Part shown: positions 47,201 to 55,807 of the stretch, piece after piece
Position numbering within the stretch: position 1 is the stretch's first letter
Layout: every line of letters starts with the position of its first letter
DNA from: Candidatus Peregrinibacteria bacterium
GTDB taxonomy: Bacteria > Patescibacteriota > Gracilibacteria > UBA1369
DNA length: 64,000 bases
Direction: 5' to 3'
Assembly: GCA_003153355.1 (NCBI GenBank)
Contig: PLYH01000001.1
Location: 38,565-102,564 of the forward strand
Notes under the pieces: generated by a model
The model's input: only the letters and a program-made list of their open reading frames with translations
The model's database searches: none
What the model was told of the DNA's origin: nothing
Translations under genes and position numbers: made by a program

Positions 47201-48658
47201 AGCAACATCAACGGCGGTAAAACCGGAACGATCGACGGCAAAGTCGTCAAATACACCCTCACCTTTACTCCGACGAACGACAAAACCGATGCAACTATCA
47301 CCGACCCGATGAACAGCGGAAAAATCCAAGGCTACATCAATGGATCATCAACAACCGGAGGCGACATTAAATATGACGACACATTCTTGATCAACGGCGT
47401 GGTTCAATGTCCTGCCAGTGGACCGGCCACCGACTGTTACACTCTTACAGGAGATCAAAATACCGTATTGCCGATCATCCAATTATCAAGCCTCAATGCC
47501 GGACAAGTCGTCACGGTAACTTACCAGGGCATTGTTGAAAACAGTTCAATCAGCGACAATAGTTGTTTGACCGGCAGTATTTGTGAAGAAAAATATACGA
47601 ACATTGCTACTGCAAACTACGCCGTACCTTCAATGACTCCGGGAACATTAAGCGCATCGGCAGCCGTCCAAAGTTTCTGCCAGTATATCTTGACCCGCGC
47701 TTCCGGCGACATTTATCTTGAAACCAGCCTGCAGTACGGACAAGACATTTCGGTCTGCTCACAATACAAAAACAGCACCGGTCTGATCATCACTCCGGGC
47801 GCGCCTCCTGAACAAACCGCGCCAAGTACAGGTGCAGCAGCTTCCCTGAACGTCGGTCACGAAATCTGCAACCTCGACAAATTCGCCGTGAACTTAACAA
47901 CCCAAACGGGTAAGACGGAAACCCTCTATGGCTCACAGGTTGCTTCAAACCTTTCCAGTGAAATCTGTGAAGTCAGACTCCGCCCAGGCCAGGATTGGGG
48001 CAAGAGCCAGATCGCTTCCAGCATTGAAGAAAACAAAACCCGCGTCGCCCGCTGGACTCCGAATTTGACTGCAGGAATGACCATCCAAAGTTTGAACGAT
48101 CTTCCGCAAACATCAACCGGCGTCTACCACATAAAAGGAAATCTTACGATTGATCCTTCACAGGCTGTTCCAGATTCAATCACCAATGCTTTCATTTCCG
48201 ACGGTGACGGCGCAAAAACCTTCATCGTAGAAAACGGCGACCTGAATATTAACAGCAACATCAACTACGGCCCTTGCAAAAATCCGAGCGGCGTTTGCAC
48301 CGTACGCGATACGGCTTCACTGGCTTTCATCGTCTTAAACGGAAACATTAATATAAGTCCTAAAGTCACGCAGATGTCCGGCGTCTACTTTGTCCAGCAG
48401 GGTAAAGATACCAATGGAAATCTTGTCGACAACGGCAAACTCGTTTCAACCGGTGAAGCAAACACTTATGTTCCTTTGACGGTTTTCGGATCGATCTACG
48501 GCGACATTCAGGATCTGTTGAGTCACCGCAAATTCTCCGGCGATCCGGCGTCCAACGGCGGTTCAATCGTCATCCGCTTTGATGAACGCATCATCCTCAA
48601 CACACCTCCTGGATTACAGGACATTCTCCAGTTGAGCGAAAACCAGGTGGCCCAATAA
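44297..48658 (+). CDS. 1453-aa secreted surface protein: Ig-like Cys-bounded domains, four-Cys repeats, DUF11-like domain
   Basis: Signal peptide MKNKNLTIWLVALTALVELLVAPLPVSA; repeated Cys-bounded beta domains; C-terminal FDERIILNTPPGLQDILQLSE. Confidence 0.85.
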   Translation: MKNKNLTIWLVALTALVELLVAPLPVSADYHPVSRQACDLGIFPFDPAGTKFYGSAADNYINGRPSEFPGGTITDAICNIAIGGHLTIPTVTPYTTQSYNPQPVTDTGDIPLKSGSQNTYVPIGLHQHNYYNDSAEETSGQQYFYKSLISKFEIDFAPDVASNIDLSKITCITDVPAGFSADDLSADGVANCNGYAPHLWGGTEVRNSASGVVWTFGENDPSSKPRIFGYNPDLDSLIGFNSKPDANRNFFAYVQLPTREDVPADLWSSSTSSKVLLRDYAIKRTTNMSYLNDDNYCSVPKDYDTHWCSMDWKRPAQFQTGTPYGSSTANYYWSPIGSTGVVWRKSAPTPEKCTSFTLTPLTLTNPGQTTLTGHITTDKGLSHNATITWTQSGGTLDTYPTQSAVTNADIINKFTIPNPGNDANVTAEVTAINDGVDLGTCAGSKQTAKTPPPTCTGLTISPTGPFVESDLPQTINVSSATTGGLNLDYKWTSTAPSKFTYDGNSGTYYDTDTSTTLNYTLPTISAPQTITVTAVDKSNHATEFAGTCQANIKITVPPPFCYDVVPNSTTLSNTGSDIFSAKVNYSDGIDRNTTVTWTPTNLNLTPPTSPETKTSATNFVKVTNPVVSGNPVSLQMQVTGVPAGVILPPGGDCATGKTASSGGGNMCQNLNSGYLGTTISGGSSQLLNPNPTNVSSPNPSQVSWTVSGSATLSPNPANNVACYDYLGPDLSNTSFTTIVGCSYFYKTSSVQGTSGSVSMSAVPNLGSVAACNQTITFNNPITPPGGGSCTGLSWSQVGGQICVSPIPSGSFSGSYQWTIGSTTFNDGTCQTVPPNTSVNVQAIGAPACQVNIPPQPPQNNQCTMGPPSYNNGELCLTNVQNYVGPFTWQIGSGAPFSNGLCQPVPLNTPVTVTGPTPACSINNYTPPVPPSPPTFTKTVEIVNLPGAKPISGETGVKSGFNNPLTLVPSNINGGKTGTIDGKVVKYTLTFTPTNDKTDATITDPMNSGKIQGYINGSSTTGGDIKYDDTFLINGVVQCPASGPATDCYTLTGDQNTVLPIIQLSSLNAGQVVTVTYQGIVENSSISDNSCLTGSICEEKYTNIATANYAVPSMTPGTLSASAAVQSFCQYILTRASGDIYLETSLQYGQDISVCSQYKNSTGLIITPGAPPEQTAPSTGAAASLNVGHEICNLDKFAVNLTTQTGKTETLYGSQVASNLSSEICEVRLRPGQDWGKSQIASSIEENKTRVARWTPNLTAGMTIQSLNDLPQTSTGVYHIKGNLTIDPSQAVPDSITNAFISDGDGAKTFIVENGDLNINSNINYGPCKNPSGVCTVRDTASLAFIVLNGNINISPKVTQMSGVYFVQQGKDTNGNLVDNGKLVSTGEANTYVPLTVFGSIYGDIQDLLSHRKFSGDPASNGGSIVIRFDERIILNTPPGLQDILQLSENQVAQ

Positions 48659-48684
48659 AACCTTCCACAAAAACATGATATAAG

Positions 48685-48714
48685 AAAACCCCTCCTTACA
48701 AAGAGGGGTTTTTG
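48685..48714 (+). terminator. Rho-independent terminator after the giant locus
   Basis: AAAACCCCTC / GAGGGGTTTT stem followed by T-tract. Confidence 0.85.
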
Positions 48715-48823
48715 TTTATGTTCTGTCATATCTAGCCATGTCCGTCAAATATGGACGCGCACACAAACTTCCTGCTAGAGTAAGATCTCAAAAGTGCTAT
48801 TTCCGCAATATATCACCGACAGC

Positions 48824-49807
48824 ATGCCCCAAGCCAATCTTCATCTTTTTTACGGCGAAGACACCTACTCCTCCTGGCACAAAAGCCAGTACTGGAAAAA
48901 AGAGTTCGAAAAAAAATTCGGCGACATTAACGTGCTGATGTTTGATGGTGAAAAATTGACGTACGGCGATTTTATTGAAGCGGTTGATTCAGTCCCCTTC
49001 CTGGGCGAAAAAAAACTTGTGATCATCCGCGATTTTTTGCGCGACGGCAAAGACGACGACCAAAAATCCATAGCGGAAAAACTTCCGGACATCGCGGATT
49101 TCAGTCTGGTTGTTTTTCTGGAGCAGGAAAAACCCGATGCCAGAACAACGCTGTTTAAAACCCTCAAAAAAATAGCGACGCTGCAGGAGTTCGATCCTTT
49201 GATCGGACCAAAACTCACGGCATGGATTCAAACCAGAGTGCAGGAACGCGGCGGCAGGATAGGGATGCGTGAAGCCAACCAGCTGGCAGAAACCGTCGGA
49301 CCAAACTTGTGGCAGATGACCCAGGAAATTGAAAAACTCACACTGTATGCCGAAGGCCAGCCTATCCCAAGCGAAGCGATTGAAAGCATGACGAGCCCGA
49401 ATCTTTCCACGTCAATTTTCAAACTCACGGACTATCTTGGACAAAAAAACGCCAAAGCTGCTCTTAAAACCTTGGATGTTCTTTTGGAAAGCGGCGAAGA
49501 GATCGTCAAAAGCATGTTCATGATCGTGAGGCATTTCAGAATTTTGATTCAGGTGCGGGCATGTATGGAACAAAAAATGGAAAAAACCGCCATCAACCAA
49601 AAACTGAAAGAACACCCTTTTGTGATTATGACGGCCATGGGCCAGAGTAAAAATTTCAAAAGCGCGATGCTGGCGAAAACCTACGGCAAACTCCTGGCGA
49701 TCGATACGAACATGAAAAGCGGCAAAATCCACATGACCGCAGGCGACAACACTGAACTGCGCCTGGCCCTGGAAAAACTGATCGTTGAACTGTGCCGGGT
49801 TGAATAA
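48824..49807 (+). CDS. holA: DNA polymerase III delta subunit (HolA)
   Basis: NLHLFYGEDTYSSWHKSQYWKKEF, FLGEKKLVIIRDFL, LAETVGPNLWQMTQEIEKLTLYA. Start trimmed to MPQANLH. Confidence 0.88.
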   Translation: MPQANLHLFYGEDTYSSWHKSQYWKKEFEKKFGDINVLMFDGEKLTYGDFIEAVDSVPFLGEKKLVIIRDFLRDGKDDDQKSIAEKLPDIADFSLVVFLEQEKPDARTTLFKTLKKIATLQEFDPLIGPKLTAWIQTRVQERGGRIGMREANQLAETVGPNLWQMTQEIEKLTLYAEGQPIPSEAIESMTSPNLSTSIFKLTDYLGQKNAKAALKTLDVLLESGEEIVKSMFMIVRHFRILIQVRACMEQKMEKTAINQKLKEHPFVIMTAMGQSKNFKSAMLAKTYGKLLAIDTNMKSGKIHMTAGDNTELRLALEKLIVELCRVE

Positions 49808-49812
49808 AACAA

Positions 49813-49850
49813 AAGGAGCCCCGTTTTTCAACAAGGCTCCTTCATTTTAT
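49813..49850 (+). terminator. Rho-independent terminator after holA
   Basis: AAGGAGCC / GGCTCCTT stem followed by TTCATTTTA. Confidence 0.65.
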
Positions 49851-49872
49851 CGTACCTAAACTTCACTAACCT

Positions 49873-52011
49873 TTAAAACTTCCCGAGGGTGTGAAGTTTG
49901 TAAATAATTTCTGCAACTTCACGGCGCAACGTGTATTGCGTTGGAAACAGATCTGCACCGACGAAGAGGCTGTTATCCATTGAATACTTTGCATACCCGC
50001 TGAACCACTGTCCTGCTGCAACGTCAGCATAAGACAGACTGCTGTTGCTTGGCATCGGATCGCTCAGGTTGCGGAGCAGCAACGCGAGGAATTCAACGCG
50101 GTCTACTGCACGGCCCGGTCTGTAGAAACCTGCATCAGCGCCGGACTGGTAACCGGTGATCATGCCGATGCCTTTTCCATCACAGACATATTGGAATGCC
50201 CATGATACCGGAGTCACATCCGGGAACGGATTAACACTGTGGCAATAATCAGTGGATGCATTAAATTTATTGAAGGTCGTAAGCACAATCTTTGCAACCT
50301 GGTCGCGCTGGAGATCGGCATTTGGAGCAAACGTACCATCCGGATTGCCGGTCATCGCACCCGATCCTTTGACATATGTGAACGCTGCGCAATCAGGATC
50401 GGTTGACGGTACATCGGTAAAGCCGTCACATTGGCTGCCTGATGGCGGAGGCGGTGGAGTAACACTGCCCACACTCACAGTTACATTCGTAGATTTTGAA
50501 TCGGTTCCTCCCGCGTTGGTTGCCGTAACTTTAGCGGTATAAACACCGTCGGCAACAACATTGCCGGTGGTGTCTTTTCCATCCCAGGTTGTAAGAATCG
50601 AACCAGTGGATTTGCTTTGATTATCAATCAATCTTTTCATTTCAACGCTGCTTCCGTTCAAAATGGAAACAGTGACATTCGCATTGGCACTGAGGTTGAA
50701 AGAAATTGTCGTGGTGTCAGCATTGCCGTCGCCGTTCGGACTGATCGTTGCCGGAGCAGCGCTCAAACCCGTAATCGATGGAGCAGAAACACTCGCAGCC
50801 GCTGCTTCAAATGCACCCGGATCATATTGGGCGGTGCCGTTACCGTCGCCGTCGAGCGGACGGGCAGTGCCGAAATAATCGTTGGCCACACCACTTTCGG
50901 TTGTACCTTTATCGATACAAGTTGAACCGCTTGCCAGTTTATAACTGTTTGGATCCGTGCCTGATCCGGAAAATTGAGGATCGCAACTTAGGTTATTCCC
51001 GCTCATCGCAGGATCGCTGGAGTTGCTGAAAAGTGCATTGTAATCAAAAACGGACGTATCGCCTCCGTTATGAACAAGTGTGGAATTGCCTACTGTGTAA
51101 GCAATAAGATTGTTATCGATCGTGTTGCCATTGCCGAGAGCAACGATCGCCGCATTACTTGCGCCCGAATTAATCTGGTTGTGCGCCAGAGTGTTATTCA
51201 CGAACTGGCAGCTGCCTCCCGGAATAACAAGAGCGTCAGCGGTATCGCCTAAAATAAAATTATTATAGACGAGCGCACCGTTGCTGCATTTTAAAGAACC
51301 GCCTCCACCATTGGAACTGTTGGCATAGTAAAGATTATTATATGCCGTAACTTTACCGTTATAATTTGAAACAAGGCCGCCGTTCGCGGTATTGCTGTAA
51401 AATTTATTTGCGCTTACTTCCGCCGTATTGGAACCGGTGATGATAATGGCCAATGCAACGGCGCTCGTGGTGATATTATTGTGAATAACATTGTTCGTAA
51501 CGGAAAAATCAAGAGTGGTAGCACCGTTATTCTGAATAAAAATCCCGCCCCCGTTCAGACCTGAGATATCAAACCCGTCCATTTTTCCAGCAACCGAAGT
51601 AACATCCAAGAGACCCGCTGCTCCGCCTGTCTGAATATTTGAAGGTGTTGATGAAGGAGCCTGGGTGGAAAACGCGCTGTTCCATCCGCCGGAAAGATTA
51701 AAACTCTTTGAATAAGTAGAGCCATCAACATTCCACGGAAGAGTTTCAGCGGAATAGTTCCCGCCCGCGACCCAAATGTTGTCGTAATCGGAATTCGCCG
51801 GAGTTTCCAGATAATTCACGGCGTCGGTAATCTTCTGAAATGGATGAGCAAAGCTTCCATCTCCAGCCGGAGCTGCACTGGCGTCAACGTAGACACCGCA
51901 GCTGTGGAGCGTATGACAGTTAAGAATAGGAGGAATAATTGCCGATGCGCTGCTCGCTCCAATTGAAAAGAGCATGAGCGCACTCCCCATGGAGGCGATC
52001 AATTTTTTCAT
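49873..52011 (-). CDS. Secreted right-handed beta-helix protein with FlgD-like Ig domain and three C-terminal SLH motifs
   Basis: Signal peptide; Asn-rich helix repeats; SPNGDGNADTTTISFNLSANANVTVSI; C-terminal FTDVP.../FPDVTPVSWAFQYV.../YADVAAGQWFSGYAKYS SLH motifs. Confidence 0.87.
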   Translation of the reverse strand: MKKLIASMGSALMLFSIGASSASAIIPPILNCHTLHSCGVYVDASAAPAGDGSFAHPFQKITDAVNYLETPANSDYDNIWVAGGNYSAETLPWNVDGSTYSKSFNLSGGWNSAFSTQAPSSTPSNIQTGGAAGLLDVTSVAGKMDGFDISGLNGGGIFIQNNGATTLDFSVTNNVIHNNITTSAVALAIIITGSNTAEVSANKFYSNTANGGLVSNYNGKVTAYNNLYYANSSNGGGGSLKCSNGALVYNNFILGDTADALVIPGGSCQFVNNTLAHNQINSGASNAAIVALGNGNTIDNNLIAYTVGNSTLVHNGGDTSVFDYNALFSNSSDPAMSGNNLSCDPQFSGSGTDPNSYKLASGSTCIDKGTTESGVANDYFGTARPLDGDGNGTAQYDPGAFEAAAASVSAPSITGLSAAPATISPNGDGNADTTTISFNLSANANVTVSILNGSSVEMKRLIDNQSKSTGSILTTWDGKDTTGNVVADGVYTAKVTATNAGGTDSKSTNVTVSVGSVTPPPPPSGSQCDGFTDVPSTDPDCAAFTYVKGSGAMTGNPDGTFAPNADLQRDQVAKIVLTTFNKFNASTDYCHSVNPFPDVTPVSWAFQYVCDGKGIGMITGYQSGADAGFYRPGRAVDRVEFLALLLRNLSDPMPSNSSLSYADVAAGQWFSGYAKYSMDNSLFVGADLFPTQYTLRREVAEIIYKLHTLGKF

Positions 52012-52046
52012 AACGAAAAAATTTAAGAAATAAAAATACTCCTGAC

Positions 52047-52055
52047 ATTATAACA
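52047..52055 (-). promoter_or_regulatory. Extended -10 element (TGtTATAAT)
   Basis: Reverse complement TGTTATAAT upstream of the SLH gene. Confidence 0.4.
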
Positions 52056-52100
52056 CTGTACTTTCTAAAACTGAAAAAAACCGGAAATGTTACAGCTTTT

Positions 52101-53570
52101 TTAAAGTGCCGGCTTCATCGTATGCCAATCCGTTGCCTGTTCATAGGCGGCAGCGACTTTCAAAATTTTATCTTCACTGAACTGCGGACCGATGATCTGC
52201 AAACCGACCGGTAATTTTTTATCGGCCTTGTTGATAAAACCGCACGGCAGACTGATCGCCGGAACTCCGGCACAATTCACCGGAATCGTAAATACGTCGG
52301 CCAGATACATTGCCAAAGGATCGTCTTTCTTTTCACCGATCGTAAAAGCCGGGAAAGGTGAAACCGGCGTCATGATGACGTCGACGTTTTTGAATGCATC
52401 ATCAAAATCTTTACGGATGAGCGTACGCACTTTTTGCGCGCGCACATAGTACGCATCGTAGTAACCGGCGGAAAGCACATACGTGCCGATCATGATGCGG
52501 CGTTTGATTTCATCACCGAAACCTTCATTGCGCGCCTGATAATAATAATCGATCATATCTTTAACAGGGGCTTTTGGTTTTGCACCAAAACGGATGCCGT
52601 CAAAACGGGCCAGGTTCGCCGAAAGTTCGGCTGGCATAGCAATATAATAAACTGCAACGGCATAAGAAGTATAAGGAAGGCTGATTTCACTGACCGTCGC
52701 TCCCATTTTTTCGTACTCTTTCAACGCAGTCCGGATAATATTTTCAACTTCCGGATCAAGACCTGCTCCGAAATACTCCTTGGGAACTCCTATTTTAAGG
52801 CCTTTCACGGACTGTCCCAGCGCTTTTGAATAATCGGGAACCTCAACCGCAGGAGTGGTGGCGTCACGGACATCTTTGCCCGCGATATATTGCAGAACCG
52901 TAGCAACATCCTGAACGGTTTTCCCAAACGGACCGATCGAATCCCAGGAAGAAGCCATGGCCGTAACACCGCTGCGGGAAACTCTTCCATACGTAACTTT
53001 CAATCCTACGACTCCGCACAATGACGCGGGCTGACGGATGGACCCGCCCGTATCCGTCCCCAAAGCATAAAAACTCATATCAGCCGCTACTGCAGCAGCG
53101 GACCCGCCCGATGAACCTCCCGCGACGCGCGTAGGATCCCATGGATTTTTTGTAGGACCGAAACAGGAATGCTCCGTAGAACCTCCTGAAGCAAACTCAT
53201 CCATATTCTGTTTCCCCGCAAGAACAAAACCCGCTTCTTTCAGCTTCGTGACGACGGTAGCGTCATAAGGCGGCACAAAATTTTTCAAAAAAGGCGAAGC
53301 GCACGTCGTGCGTACACCTTGAGTATTAAAAATATCCTTAATTCCGACGGGCACGCCGGTCAAAGGCGTAACGTTCTTTCCCGAAGCTAATCGTTCATCA
53401 GCTTCGGCAGCCATTTTTAAGGCTCCTTCATCGTCAACGGTCACATAAACGTTCAAACCATCGTTCACTTTTTTAATACGTTCGAGAAGATCTTTCGTCA
53501 GTTCAACCGAAGAAAATTTCTTATTCTTAAGACCTTCAGTGGCTTCGGCGAGTGTTAAAGTATGCAGCAT
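52101..53570 (-). CDS. gatA: Glutamyl-tRNA(Gln)/aspartyl-tRNA(Asn) amidotransferase subunit A
   Basis: GVPVGIKDIFNTQGVRTTCASPFLKNF, RVAGGSSGGSAAAVAADMSFYALGTDTGGSIRQPASLCGVVGLK. Start trimmed to MLHTLTLAE. Confidence 0.96.
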   Translation of the reverse strand: MLHTLTLAEATEGLKNKKFSSVELTKDLLERIKKVNDGLNVYVTVDDEGALKMAAEADERLASGKNVTPLTGVPVGIKDIFNTQGVRTTCASPFLKNFVPPYDATVVTKLKEAGFVLAGKQNMDEFASGGSTEHSCFGPTKNPWDPTRVAGGSSGGSAAAVAADMSFYALGTDTGGSIRQPASLCGVVGLKVTYGRVSRSGVTAMASSWDSIGPFGKTVQDVATVLQYIAGKDVRDATTPAVEVPDYSKALGQSVKGLKIGVPKEYFGAGLDPEVENIIRTALKEYEKMGATVSEISLPYTSYAVAVYYIAMPAELSANLARFDGIRFGAKPKAPVKDMIDYYYQARNEGFGDEIKRRIMIGTYVLSAGYYDAYYVRAQKVRTLIRKDFDDAFKNVDVIMTPVSPFPAFTIGEKKDDPLAMYLADVFTIPVNCAGVPAISLPCGFINKADKKLPVGLQIIGPQFSEDKILKVAAAYEQATDWHTMKPAL

Positions 53571-53575
53571 AAAAA

Positions 53576-53866
53576 TTACATCGAAATAACGGATTTCACC
53601 TGGATCTGATCGTTCTGGACGGGAAGCTCGGTGCACTTTAAAAGATCTTCGCGGTTTGAAAAACGCGATACAACATCTTCACGCATCACATTTTCAAGGC
53701 CGGTGACCTGCGAAGTCGGTTCAACATTCTTCACATCAACTTCATTCAGTTTTTCAACGTACTCCATAATGCTGCTGAGCTGTTTGGCGAACTTGTCGAC
53801 ATCGTTGTCCTGAAGCCCCAAACGCGCCAGTTTGGCAATATGTTTAACCTGTTCCGGAGTAATCAT
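53576..53866 (-). CDS. gatC: Glutamyl-tRNA(Gln)/aspartyl-tRNA(Asn) amidotransferase subunit C
   Basis: MITPEQVKHIAKLARLGLQDNDVDKFAKQLSSIMEYVEKLNEVDVKNVEPTSQV. Start trimmed from the longer ORF. Confidence 0.92.
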   Translation of the reverse strand: MITPEQVKHIAKLARLGLQDNDVDKFAKQLSSIMEYVEKLNEVDVKNVEPTSQVTGLENVMREDVVSRFSNREDLLKCTELPVQNDQIQVKSVISM

Positions 53867-53909
53867 AAAAATAGTGAAGAACAGCCAGAGTATAAACGTG
53901 CTCGGCGAG

Positions 53910-53937
53910 TTGTGCAAACCCGGCACGGTGCTATAAT
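53910..53937 (+). promoter_or_regulatory. Promoter TTGTGC-N16-(TGc)TATAAT
   Basis: Extended -10 upstream of the CDS at 53963. Confidence 0.5.
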
Positions 53938-53962
53938 ACAACAAGCACTTTCTAAAAAACCC

Positions 53963-54283
53963 ATGGCAGGAAAAACCTCGGAAAACATTAAAAAAGTATC
54001 GCTGGTGCTCTTCATTATTCTGGGCCTGGTTCATATTTTGACGGGCTTCATGATGACGAGCGGCATCGGACTTCCATACACGTTCATCGTGAACCATATT
54101 ATGGATATCCCTTTTGCGATGATCGCCCTTATTTACGGCCTTTCAAGCATCAAAGCCGGTTTTTCCGGCACGAAAACCGCGGGCAATAAAATCATCAACA
54201 TTCTTTTCATTGTACTTGCCCTTCTCATTTTCGCGGGACTCGTCTATATTAATGTCTTCGTTCCCGACAAAATAACCATGTAA
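53963..54283 (+). CDS. Hypothetical membrane protein (3 TM)
   Basis: Hydrophobic segments; start trimmed to MAGKTSENIKK, downstream of the extended -10. Confidence 0.7.
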   Translation: MAGKTSENIKKVSLVLFIILGLVHILTGFMMTSGIGLPYTFIVNHIMDIPFAMIALIYGLSSIKAGFSGTKTAGNKIINILFIVLALLIFAGLVYINVFVPDKITM

Positions 54284-54287
54284 TCTT

Positions 54288-54818
54288 ATGCAGAAACCTG
54301 AAAACCTTAAAGTTGTAATGGCATTTGGAACTTTTGACCTCTTCCATGCCGGCCACGAGAACTACCTGAAACAAGCCAAAGAGCTTGGCGACTATCTGAT
54401 CGTAGTCATCGCGCGCGATGAGACCGTCAGAAAAATCAAAGGAGAAGCCTCTGTCCACAATGAAAACGAACGCTTCAAAAACGTCAAAGCATCGGGCATC
54501 GCTGAAAAAGTGATCCTTGGTTACAAAGGAGACAAATATAAAGTTCTCAAAAAATTCCGTCCGAATGTGATTGCCCTGGGTTATGACCAGTTTGTTTTTA
54601 CCCAGCGGCTGGATAAAACGCTCATCGATATGAAACTGAATGCCGACGTCGTGCGCCTTCAGCCTTATTTCCCTCAAATCTACAAATCCTCGCTTCTTAA
54701 AAAAAATCTGCCAGAAGAAAACGGTTCGGAACTAAACCGAGATGCCGTTTTAAGCGAAAACGACCAGGAGCTTAACAGCATCAAAAATTTTGAACCGAAA
54801 AGCAAAGCGCTTCTCTAA
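54288..54818 (+). CDS. Cytidylyltransferase-like nucleotidyltransferase, RibL/FAD-synthetase-like
   Basis: FGTFDLFHAGHENYLKQAKELGDYLIVVIARDETVRKIKG...NVIALGYDQ; HxGH motif. Confidence 0.8.
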   Translation: MQKPENLKVVMAFGTFDLFHAGHENYLKQAKELGDYLIVVIARDETVRKIKGEASVHNENERFKNVKASGIAEKVILGYKGDKYKVLKKFRPNVIALGYDQFVFTQRLDKTLIDMKLNADVVRLQPYFPQIYKSSLLKKNLPEENGSELNRDAVLSENDQELNSIKNFEPKSKALL

Positions 54819-54823
54819 AAATC

Positions 54824-55789
54824 ATGGCTCAAACAAAACTCACACCTTCGGATTTTAACAGCAATATTTTCGTTGCCTTTTCGCGGAGCCTGCAGCTGGG
54901 CCTGACGAACTTCTGGCGCAACAAATTTCTTTCCATGGCCACCATCGGGGTGATCGCCGTGATTCTTTTTATTTTCAATGCGATTCTGGCAGTCCATTTT
55001 ATCGGAAATCAGGCACTCCAGGCTTTAAGTGAAAGAGTGGACATCATTATTTACCTGCGTGATGACATTCAGCCTACCGAAGCTCAAAATCTCGCCCAGC
55101 AGCTGCAGAATATTCCAGGGGTAAAAACCGTCCAATACACTTCCAAAGAACAGGCGCTGGATATCGTGGCCCAGACCCATCCTCAGACCGCGGATTTTTT
55201 AAGAAAATTCAACCTGACCAATCCCCTGCCGCCAAGCATCAGTATCATCACCCAGCGGCCGGAAGATTATCAGACCGTGGAAAATTTCCTGGAACAGCCG
55301 CAGTATAAATCGCTCATGCAAAATTACGTGGCCGCCGGCGGAACGAACGAAAATATTATTCTTTCCAATGTCGCCAAAAACCTTTTGAACCTGAGCCAGT
55401 TCGTCCGCCAGGTTATTTTCTGGCTGGTCCTGGTTTTTGTTCTGGGAGGAACGCTGGTCATCGTGAACGCGATCCAGCTGACGATTTATACCCGCCGTCA
55501 GGAAATCACCATCATGCGCCTGGTGGGCGCGACTCCGACGTTTATCCGCATGCCTTTTATTTTTGAAGGCGTCCTTTACGGCGTGAGCGCCGTTCTTATA
55601 AGTTTTCTCTTCTTGTTTTTCCTGGGCAAAACCATTCAAATCGACGCATCAACGATGTGGAGCTACTACAACAGCCTGCAGCTCGGCCAGGTTTTCTTGG
55701 CGGAACTGACGATGACTGTTATCCTGGGAATTATAAGCAGTTTTGCCGCAGTGGAACAGCATATCCACGGCAAGATCACAACGTCCTAA
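54824..55789 (+). CDS. ftsX: Cell division protein FtsX
   Basis: NFWRNKFLSMATIGVIAVILFIFN, VDIIIYLRDDIQPTEAQNLAQQL, EITIMRLVGATPTFIRMPFIFEGVLYG. Confidence 0.93.
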   Translation: MAQTKLTPSDFNSNIFVAFSRSLQLGLTNFWRNKFLSMATIGVIAVILFIFNAILAVHFIGNQALQALSERVDIIIYLRDDIQPTEAQNLAQQLQNIPGVKTVQYTSKEQALDIVAQTHPQTADFLRKFNLTNPLPPSISIITQRPEDYQTVENFLEQPQYKSLMQNYVAAGGTNENIILSNVAKNLLNLSQFVRQVIFWLVLVFVLGGTLVIVNAIQLTIYTRRQEITIMRLVGATPTFIRMPFIFEGVLYGVSAVLISFLFLFFLGKTIQIDASTMWSYYNSLQLGQVFLAELTMTVILGIISSFAAVEQHIHGKITTS

Positions 55790-55807
55790 TCTTTCTGAAA
55801 GCTTTCA

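Noticed and set aside
53576-54097. Long 173-aa GatC ORF and the overlapping 53840 plus ORF start
   Set aside because: The N-terminal extensions overlap divergently and lack homology; conserved sequence and promoter placement support shorter starts at 53866 (minus) and 53963 (plus).
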